NCBI GenBank assembly: GCA_019426215.1
Contig: CM033402.1
Coordinates: 1,240,001-1,304,000, forward strand
Source of the DNA: Buddleja alternifolia
Lineage: Eukaryota > Streptophyta > Magnoliopsida > Lamiales > Scrophulariaceae
Length of the DNA: 64,000 nt
Direction: 5' to 3'
Shown here: positions 44,533-55,356 of the stretch, piece by piece
How positions within the stretch are numbered: position 1 is the stretch's first letter
Layout: every line of letters starts with the position of its first letter
Program-made: the position numbers and the translations under genes
Notes under the pieces: model-generated
Databases searched by the model: none
Told to the model about the DNA's origin: nothing
Seen by the model: the letters and a program-made list of their open reading frames with translations, nothing else

Positions 44533-45521
44533 ATGGCAAGAACTAAGGGTAAAAATGCGGTAGAGATAACCTCGAGGAGTCAGGATCCCGAGGTAGATCC
44601 CATGGTTGACGAGGTCGAGGAGAAGGTTGTTTCCCTCGACCCGCGGTTTGATGATTTAAAGGTTTAGGCCAAGTATAGGAGGCTTCATGCTCATTTACTA
44701 CATAAAGAGCGCCATTTACTCATCAGAAACCCTCGTTAAGGCTATTTTTCGGCTCCATAAGTGGCAGGTGTATTATGAGAATCCACAACCGAACCATCCT
44801 GCCTGAGTTCAGGAGTTTTATGTTGCAGTTGTCATTAACGAGCTAAAGGCAAGCAATTATAGGAGAAGCCATGCTGTCAAATTGAGGAGCACTATTGTTG
44901 ATTTTGGTAAGATTCTATCAAGGCTTGTCTCGATCTTTCTGCCCAGCCCACTGCCTATGCCTATATAGTGCTTTGGTCCGAAACAATTACAATGTCGTGG
45001 ATTTTGATAAGGTGTTAAGAGAGATAGATGTCGAGGAGGCATGTTGGAAAAATAACAACAATCTACTGAAACGGGGGGACTTGACAGCCGATAACCTATT
45101 TTGGTATGAGTTTGTACAACATTGCATTATGCCGACTATGAACAAGTCAGAAGTGAATAAGGATCGAGTTGCGTTGATATATGCTATCACGAAAAAATTG
45201 GAGATAGACATAGTACAGTTGATTTACTCAACCCTGCAGAATCAGATAAAGAAAGCAGCTTTGGAAGGCCCTACTGTCCCTGGTAAGAAGAAGACTCCCT
45301 TCATTTTTCCATCCTTTATCAGTGTTCTCTATCGATACCATGATGTGGAGAATTATAAGGATGAGGAGTCTGATTCTCCGGGCCTAGTGTTGGAATACAC
45401 CGGCAAGCTCTGCCAGGTGAGAGGGAACAAGAGGCCCCGCACCACTCAGATTGGGTGCGAGGGTTCGAGTAGTCAGCCACAGGGGTCGGCCCATGGGAGA
45501 CCGATTCAGAGATGGCCGTAG
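44533..45521 (+). pseudogene. Extra 3' ORF (envelope position) of gypsy remnant, copy B
   Basis: ATG at 44533 (MARTKGKNAVEITSRSQDP). The stop found in copy A after SQDP is absent here, but a TAG at about 44666 and later frameshifts break it. The distal 45045-45521 section is open and very similar to copy A (LTADNLFWYEFVQHCIMP, KLEIDIVQLI). Family and caveats are as for copy A. Having both copies would let the shared ancestral breaks be separated from later ones. Confidence 0.7.
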
Positions 45522-45618
45522 AGATGAGATGGCTCAGATCCGGTTAGGACAGTCTGTGATGATGGCTGGTATGGTGAGAATTTACGTGTTTTAGAGCCTC
45601 ATATTCATGTGGTATATA

Positions 45619-47395
45619 TGTCAGGATTATGCTCTCAGATGCCATAAAAGATAGAATAAGTAGGGCATCTATCTTGTATTGAACTTAATTATTATTAATA
45701 AAAGGCACTATTTAGTTTTTTACTTAATTCTTATCTGCATCTATAAGTTTTGTAAAACGCTTGGCCCGTGTTTTCAATGCGATCCCTCTACTTCCTATGG
45801 GATAGGAAGAATGGCACTAGAGAGATCGACCTTGATTATTAAAACTAGTTCGTAAGTAATATGGAGTCTTTAATGGGCAAATAAAGACTTCGAATACTAG
45901 TACAATCTTAGCTCTGACATGGGAGTACCAGTCGAACACCATGTGATGGTGGGAGCTTAAGACTGTAGGCACATCAATGGAATTGACATGCTCGAACACG
46001 ACTCGCATCGGTTCTGTCACATGGGTTTTCACTATGTGACTGTCAATGACAGAATTGATTATGCGTAGTCGGTATATGTGAACCTTTGACATGAAGTATC
46101 AGGCTAAAGATGCACTTGTGACGTCAAGTCTTTCACTAGAGTAGTTAGACCAAATTCACCTGTTGGTGGGGTAGACCTCGAAATACAGACTTGATGGGCA
46201 AGTGGTAGTCTTAGCAAATATCTAATATGGGATTTGTTCTCTTATAAGTGAATGAAACTGTACCCTATGTGATTATAGATAAATAGAAATCAAAGTCTTT
46301 GGCCAAAGCAAAAGAGATGATTGTGCTAGGCACTTAATCGATCTCAATGATCTCGTATTATTATAATTTATACATATGGTCAAGTCCAGTGAGTTTGACA
46401 TAACCATGACTCTCACTTGACTGGGGAACGTGAACAAAGGATTTATACATATACGATATTTATGATTGGAAGGTTGTGGAATGATCCATTCATCCGTATT
46501 TCATTTAAGCTACGAAGTGGGCCACACGACTGGCTAGGTGTTACCCACTTCCTTTGGTTTTCTCTCATTGCCAAATGAAACGAACCTAAAGAGTCGCGAT
46601 AAAGAAGTGATGAAGAAAATTGAAAAGGATTTTCTATTTTATTTTTGGAGAGATTTAATTTATTGGATAAGTTAAATAATTAATTAATTACTTATTGGAT
46701 AAGATAATTAATTAAATGGATAAGATTAATTATTAATTAATTTTTTAGAGAAATGTATTAATAAATTATTTATCTAGTTAATTTTATTATTTAATTAATT
46801 AATTTATTTATTGGATAAAATATATTATTAATTGAATAAAGAATTAATTAAACAAAGCAAGAGAAAAAATCCGCCCTAGAGGACGCCCATTAAGGCTAGA
46901 AGGATGATCATGTTGGTCTCTTTTGTTTTATCTTGGTCAATAAGTCATTGAGATATAAAAGGTTTCAATTGATTTTAACCTAGACAACAATTTACAATTC
47001 ATTGTAACTCTCCAAAGAAAAGAAGAAAAAAAATATCATCCCCCTCTCTATATACACTAGCCATCATTCATATATAGAAGAAAAAGAGATTTTTCATCAT
47101 CAATTCGTGCGTGATAATTTAGAGACAATATGCTTCGTTGTTTTGATTTATTTACAAGAAACTTAAAGAAATCAAGACTTAAAGAATATGAGGATTGAAG
47201 AATTCAAAAAGTTCATCAATTCAAAGTTTTGAAGAAGAATTGGATTTTCCTACCACCTCGCTTCGACGGGTAAGTTGAATTTATTCGTTAAAGCAATTTT
47301 TGGATTCAATTATGCAATTAGAGAACATTTTGGGTTTTAGTCAAAATTTTGAAATCCTTCTGCTGCATTTATGAGTATTTTCGCGAAACCCAACA
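45619..47395 (+). repeat. Copia 5' LTR, 1777 bp
   Basis: It begins TGTCAGGATTATG, ends GAAACCCAACA, and is followed one base later by the primer-binding site. The middle (46640-46860) is a strongly AT-rich region of TTAATTAATT words. Confidence 0.88.
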
Positions 47396-47396
47396 G

Positions 47397-47410
47397 TGGT
47401 ATCAGAGTCA
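47397..47410 (+). other. Primer-binding site (initiator tRNA-Met type)
   Basis: TGGTATCAGAGTCA one base after the LTR end matches the canonical copia primer site TGGTATCAGAGC, complementary to initiator tRNA-Met, apart from its last bases. Confidence 0.9.
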
Positions 47411-49294
47411 ATCTCTAATTTGCATATTTGATCTTGTTTACATGATTTAAGATATGCATGCTATGTGTTTTTTAAGCATGTTTGTATGTTTTCTAAAATC
47501 TGCGTTTTTCATGGTTTTTGCCTAGAACTTTTGAATTTGTAGTTATTGTAAATCTGGGTATATTTGATAATATTAAAAAATTAAAAAACCCGAGGAAAAA
47601 CGGGGCTTGGAAGCCCCGAACAATACGCGCGCAGCGCTGCGCACGTGCTCTGCACGCACAACAGTGTGGCTGCTCAGCCTGGCCACCTGACCACGTAGCC
47701 ACACGGCCTGACAGGTCGGGTGCTCCGTCACACGACCCGCTGAATCGGGTCTTAAAACGAGCTATGTTTGGGTCGAAATTGATATTTAAGTTTTTTGGTA
47801 AGTTTAATTAAGAGGGTGGGTCAAAAGGATGATGACCCGAATAATTTAAATTAAACCCAATTGAAAATTATCCAATTTCGATTTGTTAATTAGTTTGGAC
47901 TTAATTTAATTAAATCTAAATGGGCCAATTAGATTGGTGATTTGGACTTAAATTAAATTTAGCCCAATAAGAAATTAATGAAAATGTTTTTCTAATTAAT
48001 TTTAGCCCAATTAAATTAAATCCAAGTAGACCAAAAGGATGGTGACTTAGGTTTGATGAAATCGAGCCCAATAAGATTAATTGAAATAAAATATTTAATT
48101 AGATTTAATTAATATTCTTTTAGTATGACTGATATACTTAACCTTTTAATTTCGTATAAATAAGTCATCTAATTAGACTAGAATGATTTTAATTGAAATA
48201 TCGAATGTATAAAAGGTTGGGAATTTTATAAAGGACTTTTTAGTTGGACTAAAATTTTAATAATCAACATAAGTGATTTAATATTGCGAGCATGTCTTAT
48301 GTGATTGTAAAAACGATCGTGGACTTAGGTTTATTTGTTTTACCTTTATATTTTATGGGTTATCAAGTTTGAGGCTATTTATTATATTTTTAGAAATAAT
48401 GCATGAGTTGTTTTAGGAATTGAAATAGAATAGTTCAAAATTGATAAAGTCAAAAGGCCCATGAATGTTAAATAGATTTTAATTTATGCCTTTTGTGATG
48501 ACCCATTGGCTCTGACCCTCTAGTAAAAGTTCATGATAGAGTGATGGATTTATTTATTTAAATTTCATGATTATTTATATTGAAAGGCATGATTATTAGT
48601 AGTATTTTTATGCATGATCAATATAGAATAAAAACGCTATATAAATTAAATAATGTGCAAAGTGAGACCAAAAATTTTGACGAATTAAAATTCTCCCAAA
48701 TAAATAATATTGAGTTAGTAAAAGATGTTTGACATCCTCTCCCTCCACTAAACTTACAAAAACATTAAAATTACTACGAATGTATAATGCTTCCCATTTA
48801 TGGGTTTATACATTTGGAAATAATTTCAAATTTTAGTAAGTGCATTAAATATTGCCTTAATAGAAGCATATTTCACCCCAGAAACCGATTAGGTTGCAAG
48901 GTGAAATTCAAATGTTAGATTATAGGAATTAGTGGGAATAAACTCGGGTAGTTCACGAGCTTAGAAATCGGTTAGGTTGCAGCTTGGTGAACTATGGAGA
49001 AATGTATTGAAATGTTTATTGGATAAATTGATATTAGGTATCATTTCAAATAATTAATGGGTCAGAAATCGGTTAGGTTACAACCCATCTAATTAATTGA
49101 GGACCTCATACCCGTTGTGGAATCGATGCCAATGATGATTCCTGATTTTCACATGGGAATGTGGGATTCGAAAAATGCAGTGGGAGCCAAGATAAATTAT
49201 AAGTCCTTAATTTTTCTTGGTTAAGTCAAAAACAAGTAATCTAATTAATCTGGTTTATTTCTGCAGTTATTTTCCCTACGTATCTCTCTCAAAT
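47411..49294 (+). other. Long structured leader of copia element
   Basis: No gene is visible. It contains a GC-rich island (about 47625-47760, including GCGCAGCGCTGCGC), an AT-rich middle, a hairpin at about 48780-48812 (arms ATGTATA/TATACAT with an inner CCCAT/ATGGG) and three stem-loops with a conserved loop at 48870-49097. A splice-acceptor-like 'tttctgcag' lies at about 49258-49266 just before gag, so the leader may be spliced. Confidence 0.6.
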
Positions 49295-49990
49295 ATGACA
49301 AACTTACTTTTAAAATTACTCGAAAGAAATGTTCTAACTGGACCCAATTACATGCATTGGCTCACGATCTTAAGAAATGTCCTGAGTGAAGAGTCAATTG
49401 AATTTGTATTGGAAACTAATCGTCCTATTGTTCCTGAGAGGAATGAAGATGAAGAGGTTCAACTAGCTCACTTTAATTGGACTTGTGACAACTATAAAGC
49501 TAGGGGATACATTCTTTGCTCAATGTGCAGTGAACTGCAAAGTTCACATGATAGAATGAGCAATACAAAGGTCATAGTTCTTCACCTGGAAGAAATGTTT
49601 GGAGAGCATGGTAGGACCATAAGATATTTTATATCAAAAGAACTCTTCAAGGCGAGGATGAGAGATGAAGAGAATGTGGGAGACCACATTCTCAAGATGA
49701 TGACCCTAATGGAAAGACTTAGGTCAATGCATTTCTATATGGATATTCATCTTCAAGTTGATCTCATCCTGCAGTCGCTCCCTGATTTTTTCTACTACTT
49801 CGTCATGAACTTTGATATCGATTGTTCATTAGCTGGGCTGACAAAGAAGCTTGAAATCGAAAAAGCTCGCACAAGGACGAATAAGAAGAGGGATTCTTCT
49901 ATCTATTTAACGAATGATTCATTTGATGATCAACGTAATGGACAGAGGAAAAGGAAAAAGAAAGTATCCACAAGAACTAAAAAAAGTTAG
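49295..49990 (+). CDS. Copia gag (UBN2-type) of truncated element
   Basis: 231 residues from ATG 49295 (MTNLLLKLLERNVLTGPNY). Early residues GPNYMHWLTILRNVL are the gag N-terminal motif, followed by the helical UBN2 core with LEEMFGEHGRT and SLPDFFYYFVMNF, typical of plant copia capsid proteins. The frame ends in a Lys-rich tail (QRKRKKKVST) at TAG 49988. The CCHC knuckle follows in the next frame portion, so gag was originally longer. An upstream frame extension to 49217 lacks an ATG. Gag would form the particle shell. Without pol the copy cannot transpose by itself. Confidence 0.82.
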   Translation: MTNLLLKLLERNVLTGPNYMHWLTILRNVLSEESIEFVLETNRPIVPERNEDEEVQLAHFNWTCDNYKARGYILCSMCSELQSSHDRMSNTKVIVLHLEEMFGEHGRTIRYFISKELFKARMRDEENVGDHILKMMTLMERLRSMHFYMDIHLQVDLILQSLPDFFYYFVMNFDIDCSLAGLTKKLEIEKARTRTNKKRDSSIYLTNDSFDDQRNGQRKRKKKVSTRTKKS

Positions 49991-50442
49991 GACAAAACCA
50001 AAAGAGCAAAGGGCCTAAGAAAACGGATAGATGTCTCGAGTGCGGTGAGCTTGGCCACTGGAAGAAGAACTTTCCCAAATTAGGCAAAGGCGCAAAAGGT
50101 ATGGAACTCTTTGTTTTTTAAACTAACTGTTCTATGGTCGTTTTTTCTACTTCGTGGATTCTGGACTAAGGGGCTAGTGCTCATGATTGTTGTTTGGATC
50201 AGGATCTGCAGAGAAGTAGAAAGCTGGGCCGAGAAGAAGTGATGATCAAAATAGGCAGCGGGGAAAATGTCGCAGCTACTAGGATTGGATCTACTTCTCT
50301 TTATTTGAATTCTGGACATTTATTGTTATTAAATGATGTTTTAGTTTTGCCCAAGGGGCTTAAGAACATTGTTTCCATTTTTATATTAGTTAAGACTGGT
50401 TATACATTCCATTTTTCTAAATTGAATTGCGACATTTGTTGA
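49991..50442 (+). pseudogene. Copia zinc knuckle and protease fragment
   Basis: After a TAG, the text encodes CLECGELGHWKKNF (50031-50072), a CCHC knuckle with the last Cys replaced by Phe. It then encodes a protease start, WILD followed by a stop where Ser is usual (about 50158-50170), then GASAHD and GLKNIVSI. Similarity ends at about 50440. Confidence 0.8.
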
Positions 50443-50925
50443 ATTTCAAATTTATTTTTTATTTTTTATTTCTAAATTTTTATGATTTTTTTTGTTTCCA
50501 AAAATTTTATAATTAATTATGATGTCTCTATGATTTTTTTCGTAATTATAATTATTTTATTCTCATTTGTTTGATCCAAAGGCTGAGATTAAATTAGAAT
50601 AAAGGTCAGGTTTATTAATACCAGGGATATAACGGTCAAACAATACAAGAAAGTAACGTCGTTAGTCACGGAAAGGGAGAGTGTGCAAACTAAATTATAA
50701 CACAAGAGTATATCAGACTATTTTTTTTAACACGGGTGGATTTCGTGCAAATTTTGTATTTCACAAGAGTATATTATGCAATTTTCCCTTCATAAATTCT
50801 ACCACATGGATGGAAGATTGTAATTGTTCTGAAGTCCGAGTCCCAAGGCTTTCCAATAACGATTGTCGTGGGACTTTTCAATAATGATTAATGACTGTTT
50901 CTCATAGGCAAGTCCATCTATGTAC
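50443..50925. other. AT-rich non-coding DNA
   Basis: Nothing recognisable: T-rich stretch 50443-50560, then unique-looking sequence without ORFs of note. Confidence 0.4.
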
Positions 50926-51837
50926 TATGGGAATGTTTGCAAACTCTAAACAAAATCACTATTGAGCTTTTAGCTAAAAAAAAACAATTTTGTAATGTTT
51001 GCAAATCCTGCTTTTGCTTCTGATTCTCTAAAGTTAAGCTCCCAGAAGCCAAAAACTCCAAGCTGGGTAGGGGGTGCTTCTAGGTGCTTTTTAAATTCCT
51101 GTAGTTAAAATAATTTTTTTAAGACAATTTTATCCTTGAAAATATTTTCATATTCCCAGATTAATCCCTAATTTTTTTTTAAAAAAAAACTAATGTTAAA
51201 ATTCACAAAAACATCAGGAGAGCAGTTTTTAATGTAAAATCGTTCATCCCTTTCCTAGGATTCCTACTTGATTAGTTGGAAATTAAATTAATTATATTTT
51301 AGTAGTTGGATATTAATGAAATCAAAAGATATATCAAACCCAAGAGTTCTGAAAATCCAAAAACTCCCAACCTAGACTTATATCATGTACTGTTATTAAA
51401 AAATAATTAATTTTTACTTTTAAATTATTTTTATGTTTATAATATTTGTTTAAATGCTTTATTGCAAGCCAATGAGGTTTATAAAAACTTAAAAAGAAGG
51501 ATAAAAGAAAAAAAAATTGAATGTGAGCACGTGACGGACACTTGTAGAATATGTTAACTATCCTTTAAAAACCAATATTATTTCATAAACATATGCTTTT
51601 AGAGGTATTTTGTTACAAAAAAATAGTAGGAACATAACGTGAAGAATATTGTATTTTCTGCAAAAAAGGTAATTGATAATTACTTCTATTTGCAAACACT
51701 CCCTGTAGCTTTTTTTTGCTTTCTGCTTTCTGCTTGTCTTTGCAAACACTACTCATTTTTGTTTTTCAAGTGATTCTGCTTATTTTTCACTTAAAAATAC
51801 TTCTCTAGAATCAGTAGAGTTTGCAAACACTCCCTAG
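50926..51837. mobile_element. Nested MITE-like region with GGGA(G/A)TGTTTGCAAACT ends
   Basis: GGGAATGTTTGCAAACT at about 50929 faces AGTTTGCAAACACTCCC at about 51819-51835 in inverted orientation. Extra internal copies of TGTTTGCAAA/TTTGCAAACACT occur near 50994, 51690 and 51742, suggesting one MITE inside another. The end sequence resembles hAT-type MITEs, but no clean 8-bp target duplication is seen. Confidence 0.55.
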
Positions 51838-52823
51838 GTAGTTGTTCTAGCTGCTTGGCATTTTAAGAGGCATAAGTTGCAATTTGACACTATCAATATA
51901 TGATATGAAACTACTACATTACATCGCACCCCACTTGAAGTCGTAGTTATACCAAATTACATGTTTAATTTTCGATATATTCTCATTTTCTTGACTAAAA
52001 TTGTTATGCCAAAATAACAAACTTTACAAATACTTAGAATAATACTTCACTTAAATTTGTCAATCGTTACCATGTCTCACATCCATGAATATGATCCTTC
52101 CTTAGCTCTGTAATAGTGCCATATCACAAACTCGGAGGACAATTTGTGCAAAATATTGATTAAGCTAGGACTTCCCCGTGAAAAAAGTAAACATGCAGGG
52201 TCCTTTATGCAAATTACAACTCTCTTATTTTTCCTTATTTTCCTTGCAAAAATATTGGACAAACTCATCCTACTAATATATAAAAATAGAAGCTAAAATA
52301 ATATATATAATAATGGTGGTAATTTGGTGCGTTTTGGTCCAAAATCGCCACCAAACCGATTTAGCGGTGTGATTTCCTTTAAGAATCTAAATCACAATTT
52401 GCAAAAGAATTCGACAAAAAAACGATTTGGTGCGGTTCGGTTCCAGCAGTTTGAATGATTTTACAAAATTGTTGTCAACCCTATCCTACTAGCAGGGATA
52501 ACAAAGGTAATTTTATGTCAGATCAAGTTCAAAGCTTCGAGATTACGTTATGTATCTATCTCCTTTCACACAATTTTGTGTGAAGGCCACACACATGACA
52601 CAACACACTTTACTATGCGAGAGAAATAGAGAATAGAACCATTGAAGTTGGTCTAACATAGACTTTTTGGATAAGAATGCAATATCACAAACTTGGCGGC
52701 CAGTTTGTGCAAAGTATTGATTAAACGAGTACTTCTCCATGAAAAAAAGTAAACATTTGGGGTCCTTCCGCAAATTACAACTCTATTCTCCAATATATAA
52801 CTCTATTAACGAAGCACTTTTAT
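51838..52823. other. LSM2 upstream DNA with a diverged direct repeat
   Basis: No gene is visible. About 120 bases at 52106-52225 recur at 52676-52795, including 'ATATCACAAACT', 'TTTGTGCAAA', 'TATTGATTAA' and 'AAAAAAGTAAACAT'. The second copy ends only about 100 bases before the LSM2 start, so it overlaps the proximal promoter. Confidence 0.6.
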
Positions 52824-52829
52824 TATAAA
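52824..52829 (+). promoter_or_regulatory. Likely TATA box of LSM2
   Basis: TATAAA 72-77 bases before the ATG at 52901. Confidence 0.55.
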
Positions 52830-52900
52830 CCCCCATTACATTCCTGCAATTTTCGGCGCTCCAAACACAGCGCAATCAAGAACGATTATCACGCACAAAA

Positions 52901-54770
52901 ATGGTACTTCATCTTCATCATGCTTCGTTCTTAATTACTATACTCTGTTTGGATTTCAATTTTGAATGATTAATTAATATCATGTTTTGTATTTGCTTCG
53001 AATTATTGCAGTTGTTCTTTTCGTATTTCAAGGATTTGGTGGGAAGAGAAGTGACGGTGGAATTGAAGAACGATTTAGCAATTAGAGGAACTCTACATTC
53101 TGTGGATCAATATCTGAATATTAAGCTCGAAAACACTAGGGTTGTTGATCAAGACAAGTACCCTCATATGGTAACTTTTCTGTTTTTGCAATTTCCCCTA
53201 AACCCTAGGTTTTGGGGGGTTTGTGTAATTTGTTTTCTGTTTTTTGTTATAGGGAAAATTTCATTTATGTTGTCGTAGGATTTCACTCGTTTCAGATTTA
53301 GTCTCGTTGAAATTTCAGTTGAGTTGCTTTTGGTTACGCGGGACTCAAAAAGTTGCACTTTTTGGTCCTAGTTATTAAAAATTGGATGGAAATTGCGAGT
53401 TTGATACACAGTATGTTGTCTCAGGAAATAGAAAAAACGGCTTGGGTATGATGCTCGCCTTTTTCCATTTATTTTTTTATGGCTAAGACTAAAAATGCAA
53501 TTTTTTGAGTCACATGGGACCAAAAAAGCTAGTGAATTCCAATGAGACTAAATCTGAAATGCATGGGACCAAAAGTGAAATTTTCTCTTTTGTTATATAT
53601 TCACCGTTGATGCTGTTTGGTGTTACTTTTAGGAGAATTTGTTCCTTATTTTGGGTTGTTTCTCTTGGGTTTAGTGTTTAGGTTTTTTTTTTTTTGGATA
53701 GTTTAGTGTTTAGGTATTTTTGCTTGGTCAATTTTCGGGTTTGAGCTATGTTTGGACGTTGTGAGTTAAAAAAGAAAGAAAGAAAGAAAGAAAGGAGACT
53801 TCTATTATTTGAAGTTTTGAACGTTTTAGGAATATATTTTCCTTAGTAGAGACTTCCGTAGAACCTTTGTCAAAGGTTAAAAGGTAGTTTCTTTATTTAA
53901 TTTGAAGCATTTGGAACCCATATTTTCTTCCCTGGCTTGTTTAGTCAAGTTCAAAGCGTGTTTGTTTGCCCGTCGAAGACATTTGCACCAAGATTAGCAA
54001 TTTCCAGCATTCACAATTTCCCAAGATTTGCAATTCCTCAACTTTGCTGAACATAGGAATTGCAAAATATATCTTCGAATGCATAAATTGGAAATGTCTT
54101 TTATGAGCATGAAAATGGTATGCCCGCACATGGTCTCATGTTTTAGTTGGCATAGTCCATAACCATGGTGCAGAAGTGATTAGAAAGTATGCCAATTGGC
54201 ATAGCCCATAATTCTAAGTATCTATATCATGTACTAGTAGTGGCTCCTTCATCTTTTTATTTTCTTGTCTTTTTGGTAGGTTTGGGATCATACTAAATTA
54301 TAGTGAAGATGTGCTTCTTAAAGTTCAATTGCATACATGTCGATCTCACATTATGCACATGCATTTACGCATGAAAGTTCTTCTGGTTTATCAACTTCCG
54401 CATGAAACCATACTATCTTTCTTTGTGAGTTTTGAACTTGTGAATGTCAATTACTAATGGCACGAGACAGTGTTCTTAACGACCCCTGTGGTAGGACCCA
54501 CTTGGGATCTACAATATACAGATGGTTGTGATCAGTCCTAACTCCCTAAGAATTACATATTGAAGAGTGTATGCGTGGTTGTGTATCAATAAGTGGTTCC
54601 CTTGTTCTATTACATATCGTAAAATAATGTGTTGTTATTCTCTCTTGCAGCTTTCAGTGCGAAACTGCTTCATTAGAGGATCTGTTGTGAGGTATGTCCA
54701 ATTGCCATCTGATGGAGTCGATGTAGAACTGCTTCATGATGCCACCAGAAGAGAAGCTCGGGGCAGCTAG
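52901..54770 (+). CDS. LSM2: Sm-like protein LSM2, three coding exons
   Basis: Coding exons: 52901-52903 (the ATG only), 53012-53170 and 54651-54770, joined by GT-AG introns of 108 and 1480 bases, giving 93 residues. The product has Sm motif 1 (LVGREVTVELKNDLAIRGTL, then DQYLNIKLENTRV) and Sm motif 2 (CFIRGSVVRYVQLP), ending DATRREARGS. This length and sequence match plant LSM2. LSM2 is a subunit of the LSM1-7 ring (cytoplasmic mRNA decapping and decay) and the LSM2-8 ring (nuclear U6 snRNA stability and splicing). The start codon is the last triplet of its exon, so splicing directly after ATG is required. Intron 2 carries a MITE (53252-53587) and an AAAG microsatellite. The frame is clean and it is probably functional. 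Confidence 0.95.
53242..53597. mobile_element. MITE in LSM2 intron 2 with 10-bp target duplication
   Basis: The element runs 53252-53587 (336 bp). Its ends GGGAAAATTTCA and TGAAATTTTCTC are inverted, and similarity extends about 55 bases inward (CAGATTTAGTCTCRTT on the left, its complement on the right). It is flanked by TTTTGTTATA on both sides (53242-53251, 53588-53597). Duplication size fits a Mutator-like MITE. It has no coding capacity. Confidence 0.88.
53768..53795 (+). repeat. AAAG microsatellite
   Basis: About seven AAAG units in LSM2 intron 2. Confidence 0.9.
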
Positions 54771-55356
54771 TTCTCTCACTGCCTTATTAGTTTTATTTTC
54801 TGAGCACAAAGTAGTGGACTTTTTGTTTGAAAACTCGGGAACTCTTTATTTCTGTATTACTAAGAAGTCTTTCCCTGAAAGTTACTCGTAAATGTTGTCA
54901 CATCCAGTTGGGTACTTCTTAGGAGCTCCTGAAACTTCAAGTCCAAAACAGTCGCAATCATTTAGTGAGATTTACCATTCACAAATGATTATGATGAAAC
55001 TCGAAGTCTCGGGAGCTCTTAAGAATCTAGTACCAACCTTTTGTTAAGGCACTTAGTCGGTAAAATGTATATGATGGATGTTATGGCCTGTAGAAGACCA
55101 CCAATTGTTTCAATTTGACCTTATGAACTCATGTACTATAAACTCTGCGAATGAATGTTGATTTTGGTAATGACAATTCACTTCATATTACATAATTTTC
55201 AGAAAGTACAGAGGTTTTGACAGAAATATTATTTCTGAAAAAACAAGTGATTGCAGAAGCAGAGTATACTTATTGGCATCAGTTGTGTAATAGGACCTAT
55301 TGATGGCCAGTGTTGAAATTAATTCCAAACTGCAGACTTGTTGGATGTTGCTGATT
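54771..55356. other. Convergent 3' regions of LSM2 and the hydrolase gene
   Basis: No gene is visible. From about 55147 the sequence matches 61011 onward, marking the left edge of the hydrolase duplication. LSM2 itself is outside the duplicated unit. Confidence 0.6.

Larger units (their letters stand above)
40625..46387. repeat. Segmental duplication, copy B
   Basis: Partner of 35320-40497. It has an extra block at about 41520-42496 that includes a repeat fragment (42155-42270) and a 5' piece of polyphenol oxidase (42304-42495). Block order differs from copy A, where polyphenol oxidase precedes all blocks, so more than a simple tandem duplication is involved. Confidence 0.9.
45619..50442 (+). 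mobile_element. Truncated copia retrotransposon: LTR, long leader, gag, partial protease
   Basis: A full 5' LTR (45619-47395), primer-binding site, about 1.9 kb leader, gag, zinc knuckle and the protease start are present. Integrase, reverse transcriptase and the 3' LTR are missing beyond about 50442. Its LTR starts within the gypsy remnant's tail, so it is nested. The first 769 bases of the LTR are duplicated at 39729-40497. Confidence 0.88.

Noticed and set aside
50926..51837. hAT element with 8-bp target duplication
   Set aside because: Ends are inverted and convincing, but flanking 8-mers do not match; kept only as MITE-like.
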